Assembly (NCBI RefSeq): GCF_002846415.1 | Contig: NZ_PJMX01000001.1 | Span: forward strand, 3,720,001 to 3,784,000 | Length of the DNA: 64,000 bases | From: Streptomyces sp. TLI_146 | GTDB lineage: Bacteria > Actinomycetota > Actinomycetes > Streptomycetales > Streptomycetaceae | Direction: 5' to 3' | Part shown: piece by piece, positions 15,096 to 23,691 of the stretch | Layout of the letters: each line of letters starts with the position of its first letter | Position numbering within the stretch: position 1 is the first letter of the stretch | Program-made: the position numbers and the translations under genes | Notes under the pieces: model-generated | The model's database searches: none | What the model was told of the DNA's origin: nothing | Seen by the model: the letters and a program-made list of their open reading frames with translations, nothing else

Positions 15096-16463
15096 TCACG
15101 CCGGTGACGGGCGGCGGCGCCGTCTCCGCGGGCGGATCCGGGACGTCGGGCGCGGGGCGCCCAGGCCGATCCAGACCCGGACCTCCGTGCCGCCCAGCAC
15201 CGACCGGCCAAGACGGACGTCACCCCCCGTCGACTCCGCCATCCGCCGCACGATGTCCAGCCCGAGCCCCGTCGAGCCACCCCCGCTCGACCCCCGCGCC
15301 AGCGCCGCCCGAGGATCCGCGATCCCGGCCCCCGCGTCCGAGACCAGCACGATCACCGCGTCCTCGCCGTTGTGGACGTCCACCGAGAACGCCGTCCCCT
15401 CCGGCGTGTGCCGGAACACGTTGCCGAGCATCGCGTCGAGCGCCGCGGCCAGTTCGGGCCGCGCGACCGGGATGCGGACCGGGCGTTCGACGCCCGCGAG
15501 CCGTACCTCCCGGCCCTCGTCCTCCGCCAGCGCCGACCAGAACGCCATCCGGTCCCGGATGACCTCGGACGCGTCGCACCCGGCGCCCGCCCCGGCGGGC
15601 TGGGTCTGCGGCTTGGCCTCCCGCGCCGTACGGATGATCGTGTCTACCTCGCGCTCCAGCTGCTCGACGGCCGCCCGCGTCTGCTCGGCCGCCGGACCCT
15701 CCCCCAGGGAGGCGGCGTTGAGCCGCAGAACCGTCAAGGGGGTGCGGAGCCGGTGCGACAGGTCCGCAGCCAACTCCCGCTCGTTCGCCAGGAGTTGCAC
15801 CACCTGGTCGGCCATCGAGTTGAACGCCACCGCCGCCGACCGCAGTTCCGCCGGTCCCTCCTCCGGCACCCGCGCCCCCAGCTTCCCCTCCCCCAGGTCG
15901 TGCGCCGCCCCGGCCAGTCGCTGCGCGGGGCGCACCATGCGTACGCCCAGGCGGTCCGCCACCGCCACCGAGCCGACGACCAGGGCGATGCCCACGCCCG
16001 CCAGGACCAGCCACGCCGTGGCCACGCCGTTGGTGACCTCGGCCTCGGGCACGTACACCTCGACGATCGCGATCTCGCCCGAGCTGAGCGCGGTCGGCTG
16101 GAGCAGGGTGGAGCCGCCGGGAACACCGGAGATGTACGCGCGTACGACCTTCCGCGTCGCGTCCAGGTCCTTGCGCGGCGCCCGGCCCCGGCCGATCTCG
16201 ACGGGCGCGCCGCCCGGCGGCGCCGGGATGTGCACGGCCATCCGGCCCGCCGCGCCCGCCTGGGTGGAGGCGACGGCCCGTTCCAGCGCGTCGCGGTCGG
16301 CGGTGATGGAGAGGGTCGGGCCGATCGCGGCGGCCTGCCGCTCGGCGTTGGAGAAGGCGCGGTCGCGCGCCATCTCCTTGATGACCAGGCCCAGCGGTAC
16401 GGCGAAGGCGAGCACCACCATCAGCGTGACGGCGACCGCGACCTTCACCAGCGCCCACCTCAT
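15096..16463 (-). CDS. Two-component sensor histidine kinase
   Basis: This 455-residue membrane kinase has helix 1 at about residues 5-29, an extracytoplasmic sensing region of about 115 residues, and helix 2 at about 146-170. A HAMP linker (about 171-225) then leads to the H-box 'ELAADLSHRLRTPLTVLRLN' with phospho-acceptor His237. The ATP-binding region has N-box 'MLGNVFRHTPEG', 'DAGAGI' and 'STGLGLDIVRRM'. The C-terminus is a basic Arg tail. The start ATG at 16463 overlaps the response regulator stop by four bases, giving an RR-HK operon. The signal is unknown. A secreted or membrane protein gene lies divergently upstream of the pair. Confidence 0.93.
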   Translation of the reverse strand: MRWALVKVAVAVTLMVVLAFAVPLGLVIKEMARDRAFSNAERQAAAIGPTLSITADRDALERAVASTQAGAAGRMAVHIPAPPGGAPVEIGRGRAPRKDLDATRKVVRAYISGVPGGSTLLQPTALSSGEIAIVEVYVPEAEVTNGVATAWLVLAGVGIALVVGSVAVADRLGVRMVRPAQRLAGAAHDLGEGKLGARVPEEGPAELRSAAVAFNSMADQVVQLLANERELAADLSHRLRTPLTVLRLNAASLGEGPAAEQTRAAVEQLEREVDTIIRTAREAKPQTQPAGAGAGCDASEVIRDRMAFWSALAEDEGREVRLAGVERPVRIPVARPELAAALDAMLGNVFRHTPEGTAFSVDVHNGEDAVIVLVSDAGAGIADPRAALARGSSGGGSTGLGLDIVRRMAESTGGDVRLGRSVLGGTEVRVWIGLGAPRPTSRIRPRRRRRRPSPA

Positions 16464-17161
16464 CGGCCGGGCTCCGGCCGGGGTGGCTCCAGCTTCACGC
16501 CCACCCCGCGCAGGGTGTGCAGATAGCGCGGCCGCGCGGCCGTCTCGCCCAGCTTGCGGCGCAGCCAGGACAGATGGACGTCGATGGTCTGGTCGTCGCC
16601 GTACGACTGCTGCCACACCTCGGCCAGCAGCTCCTTGCGCGGGACGACCACCCCGGGGCGCCCGGCGAGGAACGCCAGCAGGTCGAACTCGCGGCGGGTG
16701 AGGTCCAGGGGCAGCCCGTCCAGTTCGGCCTGGCGGCGCAGGGGGTCGATGGAGAGGCCGCCGACCCGGATCAGCGTCGGCGGCGGCTCGGCGCCGGCGG
16801 CCCGCGCACGGCGCAGCACGGCCGTCATCCGCGCGGACAGGTGCTCCACCGAGAACGGCTTGACCAGGTAGTCGTCCGCGCCGTCGTTGAGCAGCCGGAC
16901 GATCTCCGTCTCGTCGTCCCGCGCGGTCGCGATGATCACCGGTACGTCGGTGATGCCGCGCAGCATCTTCAGCGCCTCGGCGCCGTCGAGATCGGGCAGT
17001 CCGAGGTCGAGGACGACCACGTCGAACCGGAAATGGGCCACCTCGCGCAGCGCCTCCAGGGCGGTGCCGACGCTCCGTACGGTGTGGGAGGCCTCGGTGA
17101 GGTGGCGGATGAGGGCGGAGCGAACGAACTGGTCGTCCTCGACCACGAGCACACTTGCCAT
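16460..17161 (-). CDS. OmpR/PhoB-family response regulator
   Basis: This 233-residue regulator has a receiver domain (residues 1-120) with acidic pocket Glu8-Asp9-Asp10, phospho-acceptor Asp52 in 'VVLDLGLPDLDG', and Lys101 in 'YLVKPFS'. The C-terminal winged helix (about 135-230) has landmarks 'LTRREFDLLAFLAGRPG' and 'TIDVHLSWLRRKLGE'. All key phosphorylation residues are present. It is the first gene of an operon with the sensor kinase (four-base overlap). The start ATG at 17161 is the only sensible one. Targets are unknown; the divergent gene 100 bases away is the obvious candidate. Confidence 0.95.
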   Translation of the reverse strand: MASVLVVEDDQFVRSALIRHLTEASHTVRSVGTALEALREVAHFRFDVVVLDLGLPDLDGAEALKMLRGITDVPVIIATARDDETEIVRLLNDGADDYLVKPFSVEHLSARMTAVLRRARAAGAEPPPTLIRVGGLSIDPLRRQAELDGLPLDLTRREFDLLAFLAGRPGVVVPRKELLAEVWQQSYGDDQTIDVHLSWLRRKLGETAARPRYLHTLRGVGVKLEPPRPEPGR

Positions 17162-17260
17162 GGGCGGCACCGTACGCCATGCGGAGTACACCGGTCCCGG
17201 CCGGGACGGGAGCGGGCGGGCCCCGGTGAGAGGGGACACGTGTGGGGCGTGTGGTGCAGT

Positions 17261-17821
17261 ATGGCCCCCGTTATGACCCCCATGCACCGAGGAATCGTCC
17301 ACGTCTGCGCCTGGTCGCTCGCCACCGGGGCGGCGGTCACGCTCTCCTGGTGGGGCGTCCACACGGTGATGGCCGGGACGGCGTACGACCCTCCGCGCGC
17401 GGTCCCGCTCACCGGCGACGGGCACACCACCCAGGGTGCGGTGCGGCCGTTGGCCTCCTCGACGCGGCGGCCGGATCAGTCGCCGTCGCCGTCCGGGCCG
17501 GGCAGCCCCTCCACCACGCCCTCGAAGCCGGGCGACGGCAAGCCGAGCCGTTCCCCCGCCGGGCCGTCCAAGTCGTCCCCTTCGTCCCGCTCTTCGGGGA
17601 ACGTGAAGGGCTACAACGTCGCCGGCGGCCGCGTCGTCTTCGACATCGGCAGCGCGTCGGCGGAGCTGGTGACGGCGACGCCGGACACGGGCTGGCGGAT
17701 GCAGGTGTGGAAGCAGCCGACCTGGATCCGGGTCACCTTCGGCAAGGGCTCGCGCGAGGTGTCGGTCTTCTGCACCTGGTACGACCACGCGCCCACGGTG
17801 GAGCTGGACGACCGGGGCTGA
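17261..17821 (+). CDS. Membrane-anchored or secreted protein with Ser/Pro linker
   Basis: This 186-residue protein has one N-terminal hydrophobic segment (about residues 14-38, around 'WSLATGAAVTLSWWGVHTVM'). A Ser/Pro/Gly-rich spacer follows (about 65-112), then a compact beta-rich domain of about 70 residues ('GYNVAGGRVVFDIGSASAEL', 'WKQPTWIRVTFGKGS'). The anchor and spacer would hold the domain outside the cell. ATG 17261 and ATG 17273 are both possible, and neither has a clear ribosome site. It is divergent from the response regulator and may be controlled by it (inference from position). No named family. Confidence 0.65.
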   Translation: MAPVMTPMHRGIVHVCAWSLATGAAVTLSWWGVHTVMAGTAYDPPRAVPLTGDGHTTQGAVRPLASSTRRPDQSPSPSGPGSPSTTPSKPGDGKPSRSPAGPSKSSPSSRSSGNVKGYNVAGGRVVFDIGSASAELVTATPDTGWRMQVWKQPTWIRVTFGKGSREVSVFCTWYDHAPTVELDDRG

Positions 17822-17834
17822 CCGGCCGGTCCGC

Positions 17835-18749
17835 CTACCGGAACACCGACGGCGGCGGTACGGGCGACGGCTTGGCGGTCGCGTCCGTCACCGGGGTCGC
17901 CCCGCCCGTGAAGTCGGCCAGCGCACGGCCGTGTTCGACGCGCCCGGGGTGCGGGTCGCCCGCGATGCGGCGGGTGAACTCGGCCACCGGCAGCGGCACG
18001 TCCGAGGCGAGCAGGACCGCGTTGCCGAACCGCTTGCCGCGCAGCACGGTCGGGTCGGCGGCGAGCGCCAGCTCGGGGAAGAGCGCGGCGGCGGTGGCTA
18101 TCTGGGCGCGCAGATGCGCCAGCGGCGGCCCGTCGGCGAGGTTGGCCGCGTACATCCCGCCGGGCCGCAGCACCCGGCGCACCTCGCCCAGGAACTCGGT
18201 GCTGGTCAGATGCGCGGGGGTGCGGGCGCCGCTGAAGACGTCGGCGACGACCAGGTCGGCCCAGCCGTCCGGGATCTTGGCGAGCCCTTCGCGGGCGTCC
18301 AGGGCGCGCACCCGTATCCGGGCCTGCGGATCGAGCGGCAGCTCGCGGCGGACCAGGCCCACCAGCGCCGCGTCGACCTCGACGACCTGCTGGGTGGAGC
18401 GGGGGCGGGTGGCGGCCGTGTAGCGGGCGAGGGTGAGGGCGCCGCCGCCCAGGTGCAGCACCTGGAGGGGGCGGCCCGGCTCGCCGGCGAGGTCGATGAC
18501 GTGGCCCAGGCGCCGCTGGTACTCGAAGGTGAGCCGCTCCGGCGCGTCCAGGTCGACGTGGGACTGGGGTGCGCCGTCGAGCAGCAGGGTCCAGCCGCGC
18601 GGCCGGTCCCGGTCCGGTATCAGCTCGGCGAGGCCGCCGTCGACCGCCTCCACGAGGGCCTGCGGGGCGGCCGGACGACCGCGCCGCCCGCCCGGCGCGG
18701 CCTTCGGCCCGCCCTTCGCCCCGTTCTTCGTACCGCTTCGTGCCGCCAT
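17835..18749 (-). CDS. Spermidine synthase-like methyltransferase-fold protein
   Basis: This 304-residue protein has a basic, Ala/Gly-rich leader of about 30 residues followed by a Rossmann-type fold. The domain has the nucleotide loop 'VLHLGGGALTLARY' (about 95-108), the acidic strand end 'QQVVEVDAAL', and 'DLVVADVFSGARTP' at the position of the spermidine-synthase catalytic Asp region. It resembles polyamine aminopropyltransferases, but streptomycete members of this branch are single-domain and often have no proven polyamine activity. Methyltransferase-like activity is an alternative. It is convergent with the secreted protein gene at 17.8 kb and lies seven bases after the stop of the next upstream gene on this strand only if that gene is read first. 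Confidence 0.78.
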   Translation of the reverse strand: MAARSGTKNGAKGGPKAAPGGRRGRPAAPQALVEAVDGGLAELIPDRDRPRGWTLLLDGAPQSHVDLDAPERLTFEYQRRLGHVIDLAGEPGRPLQVLHLGGGALTLARYTAATRPRSTQQVVEVDAALVGLVRRELPLDPQARIRVRALDAREGLAKIPDGWADLVVADVFSGARTPAHLTSTEFLGEVRRVLRPGGMYAANLADGPPLAHLRAQIATAAALFPELALAADPTVLRGKRFGNAVLLASDVPLPVAEFTRRIAGDPHPGRVEHGRALADFTGGATPVTDATAKPSPVPPPSVFR

Positions 18750-18756
18750 CCGACCA

Positions 18757-19209
18757 TTATCGGCCGCCGGCCTCGGTGATGCCGTCCGCGGCCTCGATCA
18801 GCCGGGCCGCCTCGCCGAGCGCGACGCGCAGCACGGCGGGGTCGGTGACCGCCGCCGCGTCCGGCGGCAGCAGCCAGCCGCCGCCGGAGACCGGTGGCTC
18901 GGCGGGCAGCCCCGGGATGCGCAGGCCCCGCCCGCTGGTCTCGGTGCAGGCGCTGCCCGGCACGTCCCAGGCGGCGGCGGTGCCGGGCGGCACCAGGAAG
19001 CCCAGGGTGTCGCAGGCGCCGTCGTGCACGACCGGGCCGACGGCGGCCGGGGCGACGGCGCGGCGCAGGATGTCCACCGCCTCCAGGCCCTGGCGCGCGG
19101 GCACGGTGACGAGGTCGCAGGGCTCCTCGCCGCCCGGCGGTCCGCTGACGTCCTGGGTGGGCCGGTGCCGCGCGGTCGTCGTGGTCGTCCCGGTGCCATT
19201 GATGTCCAT
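18757..19209 (-). CDS. Conserved hypothetical protein
   Basis: This 150-residue protein includes the landmarks 'LVTVPARQGLEAVDILRRAV', 'GACDTLGFLVPPGTAAAWDV' and 'GRGLRIPGLPAEPPVSGGGW'. These resemble the N-terminal strand pattern of actinobacterial bifunctional primase/polymerase-like proteins, like the gene at 27.4 kb, but catalytic residues are not apparent, so this is only a similarity of pattern. The start at 19209 (MDINGT) is supported by GGAGG eight bases upstream. A longer frame to 19266 is less likely. It is transcribed in the same direction as the spermidine synthase-like gene, seven bases apart, so the two probably form an operon. Confidence 0.6.
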   Translation of the reverse strand: MDINGTGTTTTTARHRPTQDVSGPPGGEEPCDLVTVPARQGLEAVDILRRAVAPAAVGPVVHDGACDTLGFLVPPGTAAAWDVPGSACTETSGRGLRIPGLPAEPPVSGGGWLLPPDAAAVTDPAVLRVALGEAARLIEAADGITEAGGR

Positions 19210-19439
19210 GCCGGCCTCCAACAAGGCAACCCCCACGTGGTTTTTGCGGGTTGGCGGTATCCGCATGGTTCAACGCGGGTCCGTGTCAACGGCTACGGCG
19301 GTACGCCGCCGCAAAGGATGGCAGTTCATAGCAGATCGCGGGTGAGATATCCCTTTTGTAGCCAAACTCCGGTTGTCGGAGCCGATGTTGCCGGTACGTT
19401 CTTCCTCCGCACCACCCCGCCAAAGAGAGCTGCTGAGCC

Positions 19440-20873
19440 ATGGCGACGTCTACGGATCCCCGTGCCGGAGCGACCTCCGCCGCACGGGCCCCCGAACGGG
19501 GTCCCGCCAAGGGCCCCAACACCGCCTTCCGGGAGCTGCGGGGGCAGCGCTCGCCGGGTGAGTTCGCGGCGGCGGTACGCAGGGCGGCGCGCGAGATCGG
19601 CGAGCAGGTGGCCTGCGACGCGCGGTACGTCGGACGCGTGGAGGCCGGTGAGATCCGCTGCCCCAACTACGCGTACGAGCGCGTCTTCCGACACATGTTC
19701 CCGGGTTTGACGATGGCGGAGATGGGGTTCTCGGCCCGTGAGGCGGTACGGGGCCGGGGGGCGCGTGCGGGGTGTGGTGCGACCCCGTCGTACGCAACGC
19801 ACCCGGAACAAGACGACGGCACCATCGACCACGAAGTAGAACGTAACGACGAGGAGAGCGACGTGCTGCGTCGCGCATTCATGACCGGCGGCTCCGCCAC
19901 CCTGGCGGCCGTCTCCCTGGGACTGCTCCCCGAGCACGCGGCGGCCGCGCCCCAGGACTGCGTACCGCAGCCGGTACGGCGGGTCGGCGAGGCCGAGGTG
20001 GGCGCGGTCGAGGAGGCGGTGCGGCGGATCCGGCTGCTCGACGACCGCCACGGCGCGAACGGGCTCTACCGCAGAGCGGCCCAGCCGCTGCGCACCGCAT
20101 ACGCGCTGCTCGACGCGGGCACCGCGCGCCGCTCCACGGCCGAGCGGCTGCACGCGGGCGCAGGCGAGCTCGCCATCTCGGTGGGCTGGCTCGCCCATGA
20201 CTCGGGCCATTACGAGGAGGCCCGCTCGCACTACGCGGAGGCGCTCGCGACCGCCCGGCTCGCGGGCGATCCGGCCCTTGAGGCGCATGCTTTCTGCAAT
20301 ATGTCGTTCCTGGCCAGGGACGCGGGGCGGCCGCGCGAGGCGCTGCGGGCCGCGCAGGCGGGCGCGCGCGCCGCACGCCGGCTCGGCTCGCCCCGGCTGC
20401 TCGCGCTGCTGAGCCTGCGGGAGGCGGGCGGCTGGGCCGGGCTCGGGGACCGGGGGGCGTGCGAGCAGTCGCTCGCCCGGGCGCACGCGCTGTTCGCGCG
20501 CGGGCCGGCCGAGCGGGACCCGGAGTGGATGACGTTCTTCGTGGAGGCGGAGCTGGAGATGCTGGAGGCGCAGTGCTGGTCGGCGCTGGGCGACTGGCCC
20601 CGCGCGGCCCGCCACGCCCGCCGCGCGGCCTGCCTCCAGGACCCGCACTTCGCCCGCAACCTGGCCCTGTACCGCGCGGAACTCGCCGACGACCTGGCCC
20701 GCGCGGGCGCCCCCACAGAGTCGGCGGCGGCGGGCCACCAGGTCCTGGACCTCCTCCCCGAGGTCCAGTCCACCCGGATCCAGGCGATGCTGGCCGACAC
20801 GGCCCGCATCCTGGCGCCCCATGCGACGTGCCCGGAGGTGGCGGCGTTCCTGGACAGGAGGGCGACGCTGTAG
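19440..20873 (+). CDS. HTH plus helical-repeat regulatory protein (NsdA-like architecture)
   Basis: This 477-residue protein has an N-terminal region (about 28-95) resembling a degenerate XRE-type fold: 'FRELRGQRSPGEFAAAVRRA', 'ACDARYVGRVEAGEIRCPNY'. A central segment at about 145-170 (MTGGSATLAAVSLGLLPEHA) is hydrophobic and looks like a twin-Arg-less anchor or buried helix. The C-terminal 300 residues are TPR-like helical pairs ('SGHYEEARSHYAEALATARL', 'ALRAAQAGARAARRLGSPRL'). This layout is that of the Streptomyces NsdA family, negative regulators of differentiation and antibiotic synthesis. I cannot tell orthologue from paralogue, so I give no symbol. It is monocistronic, with a weak hairpin after the stop. 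Confidence 0.75.
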   Translation: MATSTDPRAGATSAARAPERGPAKGPNTAFRELRGQRSPGEFAAAVRRAAREIGEQVACDARYVGRVEAGEIRCPNYAYERVFRHMFPGLTMAEMGFSAREAVRGRGARAGCGATPSYATHPEQDDGTIDHEVERNDEESDVLRRAFMTGGSATLAAVSLGLLPEHAAAAPQDCVPQPVRRVGEAEVGAVEEAVRRIRLLDDRHGANGLYRRAAQPLRTAYALLDAGTARRSTAERLHAGAGELAISVGWLAHDSGHYEEARSHYAEALATARLAGDPALEAHAFCNMSFLARDAGRPREALRAAQAGARAARRLGSPRLLALLSLREAGGWAGLGDRGACEQSLARAHALFARGPAERDPEWMTFFVEAELEMLEAQCWSALGDWPRAARHARRAACLQDPHFARNLALYRAELADDLARAGAPTESAAAGHQVLDLLPEVQSTRIQAMLADTARILAPHATCPEVAAFLDRRATL

Positions 20874-20887
20874 CGCCCCGGAGAGGC

Positions 20888-20904
20888 GCGGGGCGAAGCC
20901 CCGC
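20888..20904 (+). terminator. Short GC hairpin between convergent genes
   Basis: GCGGGGC-GAA-GCCCCGC forms a 7-bp stem between the convergent stops at 20873 and 20915. There is no T-tract, but a hairpin alone is common for streptomycete terminators. Confidence 0.45.
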
Positions 20905-20914
20905 CGGAGGGGGC

Positions 20915-21520
20915 TCACACCTCCAAGTGGCCCGTATCGTTCCACCGCTCGACAGCCGGAGCCCCGTACGCCCAGCCAAGGACCGACAGCGACGTCGGAT
21001 CGAGCTTGATCCGGGCCGCGAAGCCGATCGGCTCGCCGAGCCAGCGCGCCGCGATCGACCGCAGGATGTGCCCGTGCGCGAAGACCAGCACGTCCCGCGA
21101 GGCGGACCGCGCCCACTCCACGACCTCGTCCGCCCGCGCCGACACCTGCGCCAGCGTCTCGCCGCCCTCGACCCCGTCGCGCCAGATGAACCAGTCGGGC
21201 CGGCCCGCCTTGATCTCGGGCGGGGTGAGCCCCTCGTACGCCCCGTAGTCGAACTCCATCAGCGCGTCCCAGTCCGTCGCCCGCTCGCCGAACCCGGCCA
21301 GGTCGCACGTCTCACGCGCGCGTACCAGCGGGCTCGTTCGGACCTCGACGTCCGCCAGGCCGTCCCAGGGCGCCCGGTGCAGCCGCTCGCCGAGCAGCTT
21401 CGCGCCACGGCGGCCCTCTTCGAGCAGCGGGATGTCGGTACGGCCGGTGTGCTTGCCCAGGAGCGACCACTCGGTCTGCCCGTGCCGGGCGAGCAGGATG
21501 CGCGGTTCGGCGGCTGGCAT
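20915..21520 (-). CDS. Histidine phosphatase family protein (phosphoglycerate-mutase-like)
   Basis: This 201-residue cytoplasmic protein has the catalytic RHG motif at residues 12-14 ('LARHGQTEWS'), with His13 as phospho-acceptor. The second arginine lies in 'TSPLVRARETC', the acid/base Glu region is 'FDYGAYEGLT', and the second catalytic His is in 'VLVFAHGHILRSIAARWLG'. All core residues are in place. Length fits acid phosphatase or phosphoglycerate-mutase-like members. The substrate is unknown; family members act on sugar phosphates, nucleotides or cofactor precursors. It is divergent from the PAP2 gene with a 193-base intergenic region. Confidence 0.9.
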   Translation of the reverse strand: MPAAEPRILLARHGQTEWSLLGKHTGRTDIPLLEEGRRGAKLLGERLHRAPWDGLADVEVRTSPLVRARETCDLAGFGERATDWDALMEFDYGAYEGLTPPEIKAGRPDWFIWRDGVEGGETLAQVSARADEVVEWARSASRDVLVFAHGHILRSIAARWLGEPIGFAARIKLDPTSLSVLGWAYGAPAVERWNDTGHLEV

Positions 21521-21713
21521 GTCAGGTCACTCCCTGGTGCGCGTGCAGGACGCCGGAGTTCGGCGGAGGTTCACCTCCATCATCGCGCACCCTTCCGGCG
21601 CTCCTTCGCGTCCTTCGGGGGTGGGTGCGCATGCGCGCCCACGACCCCCGTACGGTTGAACACCTGAACGGGGCCCGACGGGGCCCTGAAGAAGAGATGG
21701 AGAGGGTCCGGAG

Positions 21714-22595
21714 ATGCAGCACCCCGCGCCTCGGCCCCGCTGGTGGACCGAGCTGCCGCTCATCGCCATCGTCTATGCCGCCTATTCGGCGGGCCGCCTC
21801 CTGGTGAGCGGCAGCGAGTCGCAGGCAGTGGATCACGGCCTGGCGATCCTGCGCATGGAGAAGTACCTGCACATCAACGCCGAGCACCCGCTCAACCGGC
21901 TCTTCACCCGCACCCCGTCGCTCGGCATACCCGCCGACTTCGCCTACGCGTCGCTGCACTACCTGGTGACGCCCGCGATCCTGGTGTGGCTGTTCCGCCG
22001 CCGCCCGGTGCAGTACCGCGCCGCCCGCACCTGGCTGATGCTCTCCACCCTGCTGGGCCTGGTGGGCTTCTCGCTGCTGCCGACCTGCCCGCCGCGCCTG
22101 CTCGACGCCTCGCACGGGTTCGTCGACACGATGGCGCAGTACAGCTCGTACGGCTGGTGGGGCGGCGACGCCAGCGCGCCGCGCGGAATGGGCGGCATGA
22201 CCAACCAGTACGCGGCGATGCCGAGCCTGCACGTGGGCTGGGCGCTGTGGTGCGGCGTGATGCTGTGGCGGTTCGGCGGCAGCCGGCTGACCCGGGTGCT
22301 GGGCGTCCTGTACCCGCTGACCATCACGTTCGTGGTGATGGGCACCGCCAACCACTATCTGCTCGACGCGGTCGCCGGGGCGGCCGTGATGGGGCTCGGC
22401 CTGCTGCTCTCGCGGCCCGCGATGCGGCTCGCGGACGCGGTGCGCGCCCGTGTCGCACCCGGCTCGTTCGGCGCACGGGCCCCGATTGTCAGTGCCGGAT
22501 GCAAGACTTCCACGGGTGAGCGAATCCCAGGGCAGCGCACGTCCGACGACTCCACCGCGGGAGCGGACGACAGCCATCCGTCAGCGGCTCGCTGA
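21714..22595 (+). CDS. PAP2-superfamily membrane phosphatase (inositol phosphotransferase-like branch)
   Basis: This 293-residue integral membrane protein has about six helices. The catalytic core of the PAP2/Aur1-like branch is visible: 'YAAMPSLHVGWALW' (Ser-Leu-His) and 'GTANHYLLDAVAGAAVMGL' (His and Asp). Likely substrates are lipid phosphates or phosphatidylinositol-type lipids at the outer membrane face. The last 50 residues are polar and disordered, and their coding sequence overlaps the start of the next gene by 80 bases. The next three genes overlap in the same direction, so they may be co-transcribed. Whether the C-terminal tail is functional is unclear. Confidence 0.88.
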   Translation: MQHPAPRPRWWTELPLIAIVYAAYSAGRLLVSGSESQAVDHGLAILRMEKYLHINAEHPLNRLFTRTPSLGIPADFAYASLHYLVTPAILVWLFRRRPVQYRAARTWLMLSTLLGLVGFSLLPTCPPRLLDASHGFVDTMAQYSSYGWWGGDASAPRGMGGMTNQYAAMPSLHVGWALWCGVMLWRFGGSRLTRVLGVLYPLTITFVVMGTANHYLLDAVAGAAVMGLGLLLSRPAMRLADAVRARVAPGSFGARAPIVSAGCKTSTGERIPGQRTSDDSTAGADDSHPSAAR

Positions 22596-23691
22596 GCTGC
22601 GCGGACCCACCGCCGTGCCACGCCCGCTGGACGCCCGGGCGCTGGCGGCCCTCGCCGCCAACCCGGGCTGCCGCCGACGCGCGCTGCTCGACGGGGCGGG
22701 CGTCGACAAGGGCGCGCTCGCCGAGGCGCTGGGCTCCCCGTCGGCGGCGTTCGGCCAGTCCCAGTTCGCCATCGCGCGCGGCAACACGTTCGAGTCCCGC
22801 GTGAAGTCCGACGGCGGTACGGAACTGCTGCGGCTGCTGCACGAGCACACCGGCGGCGAGGCCCCGAAGGACGCGGCCGTGCCCGACCTGGCCGCCGCCG
22901 GTCCCGAGGGCCGGGCCGCGAGGACCGCGCTCGCCCTGCGGGAGGCGACGGCGTCGGGCGGCTGGACGCTCCTGGACCACCCGATGCTGGCCCTGGAGGT
23001 GGCGGGCTCCCCCGCCTATCTGGAGCCGGACGCGGTGGTGGTCGCCCCCGACGGCCGCTGGACGGTCGTCGAGATCAAGTCCTTCCCGATGATCGACGCG
23101 GCGGCCGACCCGTCGAAGGTCGGCGCGGCGGCCCGCCAGGCGGCGGTGTACGTACTGGCGCTCGAACGGGTGGCGGGGCTACTGGGCGGCACCCCCGGCC
23201 CCGCCGACCGCGTGGCGCACTCCGTGCTGCTCGTCTGCCCCAAGGACTTCTCCAACCTGCCGACCGCCTCACTCGTCGACGTCCGCAAGCAGTTGTCGGT
23301 GACCCGGCGCCAGCTGGCCCGGCTCACCCGGATCGAGGAGATCGCCGACGCCCTGGCGCCCGGGGCCAGCTTCGCCCTCGACCGGCCCGCCCCCGAGCTG
23401 ACCGAGACGGTCGAGTCGGTCCCGGCGACGTACGCGCCGGAGTGCCTGGCCGCCTGTGAGCTGGCCTTCCACTGCCGTGACCGGGCCCGCGCGGTGGACG
23501 CGGTGACGGCCCTGGGCCGGGGCCTGCGGGCCGAGCTGGGCGGGCTGACGAGCGTCGGCGCGGTCCTGGACGCCGCGCGCGGCCGGGCGGGCGACCCGTC
23601 GGACCCGGCGGTGGCGGCGCTGCGCAGGGCGGCCGCCCTGCGGGCCGAGGCGCTGGCAGGCGCGGCCGCGGGAGGCGCCGTATGTCGCTGA
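22516..23691 (+). CDS. RecB/Cas4-like PD-(D/E)XK nuclease with predicted iron-sulfur cysteines
   Basis: This 391-residue protein is a predicted single-strand DNA nuclease. Motif I glutamate is E93 in 'ARGNTFESR'; the active site is P171-D172 with E186-I-K188 in 'WTVVEIKSF'; the RecB-family QxxxY motif is Q208-Y212 in 'RQAAVYVLAL'. Four cysteines are placed as in Cas4, AddB and Dna2: Cys52 before the nuclease core ('NPGCRRRALLDG') and Cys310, Cys314 and Cys320 after it ('PECLAACELAFHCRDR'). They probably hold a 4Fe-4S cluster. The GTG start at 22516 is a best guess, lying inside the PAP2 3' end. It overlaps the next gene by ten bases. The motifs are seen directly; cluster and activity are inferred. 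Confidence 0.82.
   Translation: MSESQGSARPTTPPRERTTAIRQRLAELRGPTAVPRPLDARALAALAANPGCRRRALLDGAGVDKGALAEALGSPSAAFGQSQFAIARGNTFESRVKSDGGTELLRLLHEHTGGEAPKDAAVPDLAAAGPEGRAARTALALREATASGGWTLLDHPMLALEVAGSPAYLEPDAVVVAPDGRWTVVEIKSFPMIDAAADPSKVGAAARQAAVYVLALERVAGLLGGTPGPADRVAHSVLLVCPKDFSNLPTASLVDVRKQLSVTRRQLARLTRIEEIADALAPGASFALDRPAPELTETVESVPATYAPECLAACELAFHCRDRARAVDAVTALGRGLRAELGGLTSVGAVLDAARGRAGDPSDPAVAALRRAAALRAEALAGAAAGGAVCR

Noticed and set aside
15096..17180. A 694-codon minus frame suggesting a fused regulator-kinase
   Set aside because: The response regulator is in a different frame and ends at 16460; the kinase has its own ATG at 16463 with a four-base overlap, so there is no fusion.
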